Part shown: piece after piece, positions 16,826-24,095 of the stretch
Numbering within the stretch: the stretch's first letter is position 1
Layout of the letters: every line of letters starts with the position of its first letter
NCBI RefSeq assembly: GCF_021405525.1
Contig: NZ_JAGQAG010000004.1
Span: 1-64,000 of the forward strand
Length of the DNA stretch: 64,000 bases
Direction of reading: 5' to 3'
Source of the DNA: Ruegeria pomeroyi
Lineage (GTDB): Bacteria; Pseudomonadota; Alphaproteobacteria; Rhodobacterales; Rhodobacteraceae
Notes under the pieces: model-generated
The model's input: the letters and a program-made list of their open reading frames with translations, nothing else
Told to the model about the DNA's origin: nothing
The model's database searches: none
Program-made: the position numbers and the translations under genes

Positions 16826-17566
16826 TCAACCGCGCGGGTCGTCGATATCCTGGGCGAACCGGCGCGGCATCAGGCCGGATTGGAACCATGTGACCATCGA
16901 GTAGATGGAATAGACCGGCAGACCTGTGCGCCTTCGCAGATCGGCGGCATAGGGCACCATATTGGTGCATTCGAGAACGATGGCGCCCGCATCGGGTTGC
17001 TGCGCCAGGATCTGATCGGCCGCATCCAGCATGTCCTGACGGCAGGCGGCGAAGTCGATCTGAGGTGCGTCACCCAGGATGTCGCGGGTAAAGGCACGCC
17101 CGCCATCCGTGCCGAAGACCGGCGTATCCGCAGGCACGCCGGCGGCGGACAGATGGGCGGGGCTCAGGGTCGCTTTGGAGATGGTCAGGATCACCGCTTT
17201 TCTGCCCGGCGGCAGAAGGGCCTGTACCATCGGCACCTGCATCAGCGAGGAGGTTGCCACCGGCACGCCGAGGGCCGCGCGCAACTCGTCCTGAACCAGC
17301 GCGAGAAAGCCGCAATTGGTGGTGATCCCGTCCGCGCCGGTGGCCACCAGATCGCGACCCGCCTCGACAAAGGCGTCGAGCAGTACGCGGGGATCGCCTC
17401 GCACCACCTTGTCGGGCGAGGCGCCGCGCACCACCCTGTACTGCACCGGAAAGGGCCAGGTCAGCGCATTGCCCATATCGCCGGGAATGCGGGGAAAGCG
17501 GGTTTCCAGCATCAGGATGCCGACCGTGGCACCAAAGACCGTCTTGCCGCCGGATTGTAGGGACAT
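16826..17566 (-). CDS. Aspartate/glutamate/hydantoin racemase-family protein
   Basis: 246 residues starting MSLQSGGKTVFGATVGILM. Two conserved cysteine sites: ITTNCGFLALVQ (about residue 86) and VLECTNMVPYA (about residue 193), the acid/base pair of cofactor-independent Asp/Glu racemases. The reaction could also be a maleate isomerase or arylmalonate decarboxylase-like step, both in this fold. It follows the GntR gene by 7 bases on the same strand, so the regulator is its likely controller. The divergent ThDP enzyme gene may share this regulon. Real substrate unknown. Confidence 0.75.
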   Translation of the reverse strand: MSLQSGGKTVFGATVGILMLETRFPRIPGDMGNALTWPFPVQYRVVRGASPDKVVRGDPRVLLDAFVEAGRDLVATGADGITTNCGFLALVQDELRAALGVPVATSSLMQVPMVQALLPPGRKAVILTISKATLSPAHLSAAGVPADTPVFGTDGGRAFTRDILGDAPQIDFAACRQDMLDAADQILAQQPDAGAIVLECTNMVPYAADLRRRTGLPVYSIYSMVTWFQSGLMPRRFAQDIDDPRG

Positions 17567-17573
17567 GTTTGCC

Positions 17574-18263
17574 TCAGAGTTCGGGAACATAGAGTTGGGC
17601 ATAGGCATCGCGCACCGCCTGGGTCGCCCCTTCGCGGCGGCGTTCGATATGGGCGCGCATCTCGGCCATGGCGCCCTCGGCATCATGGCGGGCCACCGCG
17701 TCGAGGATGCGCTGATGCGCCGAAACCATGGTCTGGCCCTGCGGCCCCAGCGATTGCAGGCGGCGCAGGTCGATCAGGCGCAGATAGCGGATGCGGTCGT
17801 TGAGATTGTCGAGCATGCGCGCCAGCTCTCCATTGCCCGACAGCGCGCAAAGCCGTGTGTGAAACCATTCATCCATGCTGAGCAGCGTTTCGGTATCGGC
17901 GCGCGCGGTATAGTCGGGCGCGATATCCTCGAGGTCCTGCATCAGGATGGCGATCTCGCGCTCATCTCCGCGCAGGGCGGCGAGCCGCGCTGCCTCGACC
18001 TCGACCGCGACGCGGGCCTCGTAGAGATCCATCACCAGTCCCGGCGAAAGCGAGCGGCAGAAGAAACCGCGCCCCGAACGGAAGGTCAGGAAACCTTCGG
18101 CCACCAGCCGGTTCAGCGCCTCGCGGATCGGGGTGCGCGAGGCGTCGAGCTGGGTTGCCAGCGCGCTTTCGTTGATGCGGGCGTCGGGCTTGAAGGCGAA
18201 ATCCGCCGCCATGCGGCGGAGCGCCTCGTAAAGCCGGTCAACATTGCTTTCTGATTTGGTCAT
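17574..18263 (-). CDS. GntR-family (FadR/FCD subfamily) transcription regulator
   Basis: 229 residues from MTKSESNVDRLYEAL. Helix-turn-helix INESALATQLDASRTPIREA and the following NRLVAEGFL are classic GntR. The C-terminal all-helical FCD domain contains scattered metal-ligand His residues (DEWFHTRL, SAHQRIL, MRAHIERR). FCD regulators usually sense a small carboxylic acid. It is divergent from the ThDP enzyme gene across 107 bases and is followed by the racemase gene, so it probably controls both. The open frame extends 29 codons upstream, but this methionine begins the usual family lead-in. Confidence 0.87.
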   Translation of the reverse strand: MTKSESNVDRLYEALRRMAADFAFKPDARINESALATQLDASRTPIREALNRLVAEGFLTFRSGRGFFCRSLSPGLVMDLYEARVAVEVEAARLAALRGDEREIAILMQDLEDIAPDYTARADTETLLSMDEWFHTRLCALSGNGELARMLDNLNDRIRYLRLIDLRRLQSLGPQGQTMVSAHQRILDAVARHDAEGAMAEMRAHIERRREGATQAVRDAYAQLYVPEL

Positions 18264-18370
18264 TCGGCGCCTCGATTTCGGGGGAACAATATCGCGGGGT
18301 TGACTTGTGCGCAAGATGTGATGCAGAGCTGTATACAATTCTGAACGCAAATTCTGTGAGGGCGAGTCGC

Positions 18371-20062
18371 ATGGACAACCGGATGAATGGCGCCGAGGCG
18401 ATGGTGCGCATGCTCGAGGCGCAGGGGGTGCGGCATATCTTTGGCCTGTGTGGCGATACCACCTTGCCGTTTTATGATGCGATGCTGCGACTCGATCATC
18501 AGATCACCCATGTGCTGACCCGTGACGAGCGCTGTGCCACCTATATGGCCGATGGCTATTCCCGCGTGACGGGGCGCGTCGGTGTGGCCGAGGGGCCGTC
18601 GGGCGGCGGTGCCACCTATATCCTGCCGGGGCTGATCGAGGCCTCGGAAAGCTCATATGCGGTGTTGGGGATCACCACCGATATCTCGGTCGCCTCTTAC
18701 GGAAAATACCCGCTGACCGAGGTGGATCAAAAGGCGCTGATGGCGCCCCTGACCAAGTGGAACACGGTGATCAGCCGCGCCGATCACATCCCTCGCATGG
18801 TGCGGGCAGCGTTTCGCGCGATGACCACCGGGCGCTCGGGCGCGGCGCATATCGGCCTGCCCTATGATGTGCAATACGACCCGGTCGATGCCGCCGATAT
18901 CTGGGCCGATCCGGCGACCGCCAGCTATCCGGCCTATCCGCAGGCACCCGCGCCCGGAGCGGCCGAGGCGGCGGTCGAGGCGATCCTGTCGGCGAAAAGC
19001 CCGCTTATCGTTTGTGGCGGCGGTGTGGTGATCGCGCAAGCCTGGGAGGAGCTGGACCGGCTTGCCACCCGGCTGGATATCCCGGTGGCGACCTCGATTT
19101 CGGGACAGGGGTCGCTGGCCGAGACCCATCCCAACTGTCTGGGCGTGGTGGGCTCGAACGGTGGCACCGACGAGACATGGGAGATGATGGAGGCAGCCGA
19201 TCTGGTGGTGTTCATGGGCTGTCGGGCCGGGTCGACCACCACTGCGCGGTGGGAGGCACCGAAACCCGGCACCCGGATCGTGCATTTCGACAATGACCCG
19301 ATGGTGATGAACGCCAATTACCGGACCGAGGTCGCGGTGGTGGGCGATCTGCGGCTGGCACTGGCAGAGGTGAACGCGGTGCTGGACGCCCGGGCGCAGG
19401 GTGCCGATACCTTTGGCGGCGCGGAGGCGATTGCCGAAAAGAAACGCCGCAAGTTCGAGGCATTCGAGGTGCTGGCGCGGTCGGAACAGGCGCCGATCCG
19501 GCCAGAGCGGGTGATCCGCGCGCTGATGAACACGCTGCCCGAGGATGCGACTGTGGTGTCCGATCCCGGCACCAGCTGCCCCTATTTCTCGGCCTATTAC
19601 CAATTGCCGCGTCCGGGGCGGCATTTCATCACCAACCGCGCGCATGGGGCACTGGGGTATTCGCTGTCGGCCTCTTTGGGTGCCTGGTACGGGCGGCCCG
19701 CGTCCAAGACCGTGGCGCTGATGGGTGACGGGTCTTTCGGGTTCACGGTGGGTGAGCTGGAGACCGTCTGCCGGTCGCGGGCGCCGATCACCTATGTGGT
19801 GTTCTCGAACGCGACATACGGCTGGATCAAGGCCAGCCAATACGCCGACAAGGATGCGCGCTATTACAACGTCGACTTCAACCGCACCGACAATGCGGCC
19901 ATCGCGGCGGCCTATGGGGTGAAATCCTGGCGGGTCGAGGACCCGGCCGATCTGGAGCGGGTGCTGGGTGAGGCGATTGCCCATGACGGGCCGACGCTGG
20001 TTGACGTGATCACCCAGCCGCTGGAGGAAAGCAATGCCCCCGTCCGCCGCTGGATGGGGTAA
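18371..20062 (+). CDS. Thiamine diphosphate-dependent enzyme, acetolactate synthase-like fold
   Basis: 563 residues from MDNRMNGAEAMVRML. N-terminal Pyr domain with FGLCGDTTLPFYDAM and the activating Glu in LTRDERCATYMADGY. Central domain with IVCGGGVVIAQAWEEL. C-terminal PP domain with the ThDP-Mg motif ALMGDGSFGFTVGELET and the Asn partner in VFSNATYGWIK. Family members include acetolactate synthase, benzoylformate decarboxylase and sulfoacetaldehyde acetyltransferase. I cannot assign the substrate. The next gene on this strand is far away, and a GntR/racemase pair lies divergent upstream, so decarboxylation or lyase action on an oxo acid tied to that pair is plausible. Confidence 0.82.
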   Translation: MDNRMNGAEAMVRMLEAQGVRHIFGLCGDTTLPFYDAMLRLDHQITHVLTRDERCATYMADGYSRVTGRVGVAEGPSGGGATYILPGLIEASESSYAVLGITTDISVASYGKYPLTEVDQKALMAPLTKWNTVISRADHIPRMVRAAFRAMTTGRSGAAHIGLPYDVQYDPVDAADIWADPATASYPAYPQAPAPGAAEAAVEAILSAKSPLIVCGGGVVIAQAWEELDRLATRLDIPVATSISGQGSLAETHPNCLGVVGSNGGTDETWEMMEAADLVVFMGCRAGSTTTARWEAPKPGTRIVHFDNDPMVMNANYRTEVAVVGDLRLALAEVNAVLDARAQGADTFGGAEAIAEKKRRKFEAFEVLARSEQAPIRPERVIRALMNTLPEDATVVSDPGTSCPYFSAYYQLPRPGRHFITNRAHGALGYSLSASLGAWYGRPASKTVALMGDGSFGFTVGELETVCRSRAPITYVVFSNATYGWIKASQYADKDARYYNVDFNRTDNAAIAAAYGVKSWRVEDPADLERVLGEAIAHDGPTLVDVITQPLEESNAPVRRWMG

Positions 20063-20109
20063 GGCGGACGAGGGCAGGGCAGGCGGTTCGGGAGGGCCGC
20101 CTGTAGCGG

Positions 20110-20135
20110 GCCGCGTGCTTGGGCGGTCACGCGGC
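20110..20135. terminator. Hairpin in convergent gap, possible terminator
   Basis: GCCGCGTG and CACGCGGC pair perfectly (8 bp, 10-base loop) in the 102-base gap between the convergent ThDP-enzyme and phzF-like genes. There is no T run on either side, so it is a weak terminator candidate that could serve both strands. Confidence 0.35.
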
Positions 20136-20164
20136 GCGCTCTGGTCTGGTGCGCGTGTCGGTCT

Positions 20165-21001
20165 CTACCCGATCTGGCGGGCGCTGCCCGAGACGCGGAC
20201 GCCTTGGCCGGGGGTGTCGCCGATCTCGACCCTGAGCAGCGAGCGGGCGCCCATATCCTCGCCCTGCACGATGTCGATCGTGCCGCCATGCGGCCAGCCG
20301 ATATCGCGCAGATACCCCGCCAGCGCGGCGGCGGCGGCACCGGTTGCCGGATCCTCCAGCACACCGCCGATGGCAAAGGCGTTGCGGCTGTGGAACCGCT
20401 GCGGGGTTTCGACCCAGAGCAGATTTATTGTGGTGAACCCGTTCAGCCGCATATAGGCGGCGCCCCGGTTCAGATCGTATTCCATCGTTGCCAGCCGGGC
20501 GCGGTCGCGCAGCGCCAGCACAAGGTGGTCGTTGCCCGCATTGGCCACGGCAGCGGGCAGGGTCGGGTCCAGATCGCTTTCGTCGAGACCAAAGAGCGCC
20601 AAGGCGGCCTCCAGCACCTCGAGGTCCACCGCACCGCTGCGGGTAGGGGGCGAGATCAGCGCCGCATGGACACGGTCGCCATGACGCTGCCCCTCGACCG
20701 AGATGCCGGCATCGTTGAGCTGCAGGGCATAGGTGCCCGCGCCAAACCGACCGGCGAGCGTCGCCCCCAATGCGATGGTGGCATGGCCGCAGAATGCGAC
20801 CTCGCCCACCGGTGCGAAGTAGCGCACCCGCCAGCCCGCGCCCTCTGGTGCGGCAAAGGCGGTCTCGGAATAGCCGACCTCGGCCGCGATGCGCTGCATC
20901 TCTTCCTCGGCGGGCATCTGGTCGGCGATCACCACGCCGGCGGGGTTGCCGCCCAGGGCACCGTCGGAAAAGGCGGCGATCCGGTCCACATGTGCTGTCA
21001 T
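20165..21001 (-). CDS. PhzF-family isomerase
   Basis: 278 residues. PhzF signatures: DRIAAFSDGALGGNPAGVV at the N-terminus, the catalytic Glu in GYSETAFAAP (about residue 45), FCGHATIALGATL, and the second-half repeat EDPATGAAAAALAGYL. The fold resembles diaminopimelate epimerase. Members isomerise small metabolites, but most, like this one away from any phenazine genes, have unknown substrates. It lies on the minus strand 49 bases after the alpha/beta-hydrolase stop, with a hairpin between, so it is probably separate from that operon. Confidence 0.85.
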   Translation of the reverse strand: MTAHVDRIAAFSDGALGGNPAGVVIADQMPAEEEMQRIAAEVGYSETAFAAPEGAGWRVRYFAPVGEVAFCGHATIALGATLAGRFGAGTYALQLNDAGISVEGQRHGDRVHAALISPPTRSGAVDLEVLEAALALFGLDESDLDPTLPAAVANAGNDHLVLALRDRARLATMEYDLNRGAAYMRLNGFTTINLLWVETPQRFHSRNAFAIGGVLEDPATGAAAAALAGYLRDIGWPHGGTIDIVQGEDMGARSLLRVEIGDTPGQGVRVSGSARQIG

Positions 21002-21021
21002 GTCAAATCCTCCTGTGGGAG

Positions 21022-21045
21022 AGGGTCCCGCCAGAGCGGGACCCT
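21022..21045 (-). terminator. Strong hairpin after the exported alpha/beta hydrolase gene
   Basis: AGGGTCCCGC (21022-21031) and GCGGGACCCT (21036-21045) pair perfectly over 10 bp with a 4-base loop, 5 bases past the hydrolase stop on the minus strand. No T run follows on the minus strand, so termination may be inefficient or need Rho. Confidence 0.5.
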
Positions 21046-21050
21046 GGTCC

Positions 21051-22025
21051 TTAGTTAATGCGTGCCAGAAAGTCTTTCATCTCGGCGGCGATTTCGGTCC
21101 CGTATTCCTCAAGCGCGAAATGCCCGGTATCGAGGATGTGGAACTCCAGATCGGTCAGATCGTCCTTGTAGGGATGCGCGCCCGCCTCGGGAAAGATCAC
21201 GTCGTTCTTGCCCCACATCAGCAGCGCGGGCGGCTGATGTTCGCGAAACAGCGCCTGCCATTTCGGGTATTCGGCGAGGTTGGTGCCGTAATCGAGGAAC
21301 ATCTCCAACTGCACCTCCTGATTGCCCGGACGGTCGAGCAGGTATTGCACGTGCCAGAAATTGTCCGGGCTGATCGCGTCGGGGTTCTGGGTGCCGTGGG
21401 TGAACTGCCACTTGGTGGCATCCAGCGTCAGAAAGGCGCGCAGCGCATCGCCATTGGCGACCGAGGGGTCGGCCCAATAGGCTTTCATCGGGTCCCAGAA
21501 CTCGCGCAGGCCCTCTTCATAGGCATTGCCGTTCTGGATGATGAAACCGGTGACCCGCTCGGGGTTTTCGGCGAACATGCGATAGCCCACCGGTGCGCCG
21601 TAATCCATCAGATAGACGGCATAGTCATCTACGCCCTTGGCATCCAGGAGCTGGATCATCAGTTGCGCGGTGCCGGCAAAGCTGTAGTCATATTCCGCCG
21701 CATCCGGCATCTCCGAGGCGCCGAAACCGGGATAATCGGGCGCGATCACGTGATAATCGGCGGCCAGTTCCGGGATCAGGTTGCGGAACATATGCGACGA
21801 GGTCGGGAACCCGTGCAAAAGCAGCACGGTTGGATTGGCCGGGTCGCCCGCCTCGCGATACGCGATCTTGAGCCCCTCCAGCGTCTCGGTACGGAACTGG
21901 GTTTGCGCAGGCTCGGCGGCAAGCAGGCTGGAGGGCAGGATGTAGAATCCCAGCGTCATGACACCGGCGGAAAACACCGATCCGGCGGTGATGGTGGCTG
22001 CGGTATTGAGCAATGTGCGAAGCAT
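21051..22025 (-). CDS. Exported alpha/beta hydrolase, epoxide-hydrolase/dehalogenase-like
   Basis: 324 residues. An N-terminal hydrophobic stretch (about residues 7-37, ending SLLAAEP) looks like a signal peptide. The hydrolase core has LLLHGFPTSSHMFRNL (oxyanion region), APDYPGFGASE and the elbow YLMDYGAPVGYR, where the nucleophile is Asp, as in epoxide hydrolases and haloalkane dehalogenases, not Ser. C-terminal His in LDTGHFALEEYG completes the triad. It would act in the periplasm on a halide or epoxide, or be a lipase-like relative. It follows the flavin and NTF2-like genes on the same strand downstream of a TetR-type control region. Confidence 0.82.
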   Translation of the reverse strand: MLRTLLNTAATITAGSVFSAGVMTLGFYILPSSLLAAEPAQTQFRTETLEGLKIAYREAGDPANPTVLLLHGFPTSSHMFRNLIPELAADYHVIAPDYPGFGASEMPDAAEYDYSFAGTAQLMIQLLDAKGVDDYAVYLMDYGAPVGYRMFAENPERVTGFIIQNGNAYEEGLREFWDPMKAYWADPSVANGDALRAFLTLDATKWQFTHGTQNPDAISPDNFWHVQYLLDRPGNQEVQLEMFLDYGTNLAEYPKWQALFREHQPPALLMWGKNDVIFPEAGAHPYKDDLTDLEFHILDTGHFALEEYGTEIAAEMKDFLARIN

Positions 22026-22098
22026 GTCGAAAGCTCCCTCTGATAATGAGTTGGGGTTTGGTCTTGGGACTTGAAGAGGTGGGGCCGGTCTGTCCGGC

Positions 22099-22719
22099 CT
22101 AATCCTGCTCGGACAGCTGTTGTTTCAGCCGTTCGTTTTCCGCCCTGAGCTGCGCCAGCTCGGCACCAAGCGCATTCAGATGCGGGGCCAGTTCGGCCTC
22201 GGTATAGCGGGGGGTGATGTGCTGGGGGCAGTTCCAGTCCAGCCCCTCGACCGAGATGATGGCGGCGCGTTCAGCCGGGTGGGTCTGCCCGTCGGGCAGC
22301 AGGCTGGCGGCGGCCTCGGGCCCTTCGGTGAATTTCATCCGGCCGAGGATCTTCAGACGCCGTTGGTTGGCGTAATCCATCAGGATCAGCGCCACCCGGC
22401 TGTTGCCGTCCAGATTGCCGCGCGAGATATACTGCCGGTTGCCCGACAGGTCCGCATAGCCGATCGTGCGCGGCCCCAGCACCCGCAGGAACCCGGCAGG
22501 CCCGCCGCGATACTGCACATAGGGCCAGCCGATTTCCGACACCGTGGCCTGATAGAACCCGTCCCGCGCCTCGATGAAGGCCTGTTCGGCAGGCCCGATC
22601 TCATGCCCCTGCTGCGGGCCGCCCTCGATGAATTTGGCATAGCTGCGGGCGGAGCCGAGCCGTTCCTGATGGGCACGCACGGCGGGGGTGAAGGTCAGCT
22701 GGGAAAAGGCGCGGGGCAT
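22099..22719 (-). CDS. Pyridoxamine 5'-phosphate oxidase-family flavin protein
   Basis: 206 residues. Split-barrel FMN-binding pattern: FYQATVSEIGWPYVQYRGGP, GNRQYISRGNLDGN, RVALILMDYANQRRLKILG. The last 25 residues (LGAELAQLRAENERLKQQL) form a short coiled coil, suggesting dimerisation. Related proteins are general flavin oxidoreductases often induced with electrophile-stress genes; the true substrate is unknown. The gene sits 14 bases after the NTF2-like gene in a group regulated by TetR-type operators upstream. Confidence 0.8.
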   Translation of the reverse strand: MPRAFSQLTFTPAVRAHQERLGSARSYAKFIEGGPQQGHEIGPAEQAFIEARDGFYQATVSEIGWPYVQYRGGPAGFLRVLGPRTIGYADLSGNRQYISRGNLDGNSRVALILMDYANQRRLKILGRMKFTEGPEAAASLLPDGQTHPAERAAIISVEGLDWNCPQHITPRYTEAELAPHLNALGAELAQLRAENERLKQQLSEQD

Positions 22720-22733
22720 CGTTCTATCTCCGT

Positions 22734-23198
22734 TCAGAGGCCAAGTTCGGTCAGGCCGGGATGGTCGTCGGGGCGGGGCCCGAGAGGCCAGTGAAACAGA
22801 CGCTCATCCTCGGTGATGGGCAGGTCGTTCAGCGAGGTGTGGCGGGCCGACATGCGGCCATCCTCGTCGAATTCCCAGTTCTCGTTTCCGTAGGATCGGA
22901 ACCAGTTGCCGCTGTCGTCGTGCCATTCATAGGCATAGCGCACCGCGATGCGGTTGCCGGACCAGGCCCACAGCTCCTTGATCAGGCGATAGTCCAGCTC
23001 CTTGTCCCATTTGCGGGTCAGAAAGGCGTGGATGTCGTCATGTCCGGTGACGAATTCGGCCCGGTTGCGCCAGCGGCTGTCGTCGGAATAGGCGGGCGTC
23101 ACCACGTCGGCGCTGCGGCTGTTCCAGCCGTTTTCGGCCAGGCGCACTTTTTCAGCGGCGGTTTCGGCGGTGAAGGGGGGCAGTGGGGGGCGTGTCAT
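22734..23198 (-). CDS. Nuclear transport factor 2-like protein (DUF1348)
   Basis: 154 residues. The SnoaL/NTF2-like DUF1348 family is recognised from [51 protein letters not shown] and [21 protein letters not shown]. Molecular function of the family is not established. It precedes the flavin protein and the exported hydrolase on the minus strand. The short peptide gene and the operator repeats lie just upstream. Confidence 0.82.
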   Translation of the reverse strand: MTRPPLPPFTAETAAEKVRLAENGWNSRSADVVTPAYSDDSRWRNRAEFVTGHDDIHAFLTRKWDKELDYRLIKELWAWSGNRIAVRYAYEWHDDSGNWFRSYGNENWEFDEDGRMSARHTSLNDLPITEDERLFHWPLGPRPDDHPGLTELGL

Positions 23199-23213
23199 TG
23201 GGGGTATCCCGTG

Positions 23214-23297
23214 TCAGGCGATGGAAGCGGCCAGAATTGCCAGCGTCAGAAGCAGGGGAACATGTCTTGTCGGGAAAAGGGCATAGCGGCGTCGCAT
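23214..23297 (-). CDS. Possible small membrane peptide (27 residues)
   Basis: ATG at 23297 on the minus strand is preceded by AAGGA at good spacing. The product is MRRRYALFPTR then VPLLLTLAILAASIA: a basic start and one hydrophobic segment, resembling a single-pass small membrane protein. It is the first reading frame downstream of two TetR-type operator copies and ends 15 bases before the DUF1348 start. Its size makes a chance frame possible; the ribosome site and hydrophobicity are the only support. Confidence 0.4.
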   Translation of the reverse strand: MRRRYALFPTRHVPLLLTLAILAASIA

Positions 23298-23313
23298 GGC
23301 GTTAATCCTTAGG

Positions 23314-23359
23314 TGTACCGATCTGTTAACTTGCTCTCAAGGTGTACTGATCGGTAAAC
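23314..23359. promoter_or_regulatory. Two copies of a TetR-type operator (leftward promoter side)
   Basis: TGTACCGATCTGTTAAC (23314-23330) and TGTACTGATCGGTAAAC (23343-23359) repeat with 29 bases between starts. Each is an imperfect palindrome around GATC. They sit just upstream of the small peptide gene and the DUF1348/flavin/hydrolase genes. The third copy is next to the divergent tetR, so the same repressor probably covers both promoters. Confidence 0.75.
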
Positions 23360-23472
23360 TTTTGCAAGTCCTTTTGTGCAGATTTTTTCGTGGCAGGAGG
23401 CGTGGCGGAAAAACTTCATTTCGTGACAAATGGTTACCCCCGATGATTTGCACATCGCGACCGGCGCGTTTA

Positions 23473-23488
23473 TGTACCGATCAGTAAC
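23473..23488. promoter_or_regulatory. Third TetR-type operator copy, in front of tetR
   Basis: TGTACCGATCAGTAAC matches the two copies at 23314 and 23343 and ends 13 bases before the tetR start codon. That position overlaps the leader and ribosome site (AAGGACG) and implies autorepression. Confidence 0.75.
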
Positions 23489-23501
23489 CTAAGGACGAAT
23501 C

Positions 23502-24068
23502 ATGCGGCCGAACAAGAAAGACGAACTGGTGCGAAAGGCGTTGACGGTGTTCTACCGGGACGGGTTTCACGCCACAGGCATGGACAAGCTGGTGGCCGAG
23601 ACCGGGGTGTCGAAGACCTCGATCTATAAACACTTCCGCACCAAGGAAGAGTTGATCGTCGCGGTGCTGAAACTGCGCGACGAGAACTTTCGGGCCTGGT
23701 TCGAGGCCCGGGTGGACGAGTTGGCCGATACGCCCGCCGACAAGTTCCTGGCCGCTTTCGACGCGTTGGGAGAGTGGTTCGAGGAAGACAGCTATCGCGG
23801 CTGCATGTTCATCAATGCGGGCGCCGAGTATCAGTGCAAGGACGACCCGATCCGGATGGAGGCCGCGCATCACAAGCAGGTTCTGCTGGATTACTTCACC
23901 GATCTGGCCCGGCAGGCCGGGGCCCGAGACCCCGAGGCGCTGGGATGCCAGATCCTGCTGCTGAAAGAGGGCGCGATCGTCATGTCCTCGCTGATGGGCA
24001 CGACCAAACCGGCCTGCGATGCCAAGGACACGGCGCGCATCCTGCTGGACCACGCGCTGAAAGGTTAG
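23502..24068 (+). CDS. TetR/AcrR-family repressor
   Basis: 188 residues. N-terminal helix-turn-helix: VRKALTVFYRDGFHATGMDK, VSKTSIYKHFRTKEELIVAV. The C-terminal ligand domain contains cysteines (RGCMFINAG, YQCKDD, GCQILLL) that could sense electrophiles, but this is speculative. It is divergent from the small peptide, DUF1348, flavin-protein and exported-hydrolase genes. Three operator copies in the shared 204-base region make it the likely repressor of that group and of itself. The start has an AAGGACG ribosome site. Confidence 0.88.
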   Translation: MRPNKKDELVRKALTVFYRDGFHATGMDKLVAETGVSKTSIYKHFRTKEELIVAVLKLRDENFRAWFEARVDELADTPADKFLAAFDALGEWFEEDSYRGCMFINAGAEYQCKDDPIRMEAAHHKQVLLDYFTDLARQAGARDPEALGCQILLLKEGAIVMSSLMGTTKPACDAKDTARILLDHALKG

Positions 24069-24095
24069 GGCGCGGGCAAGCCGCGCCCCAGGGTG

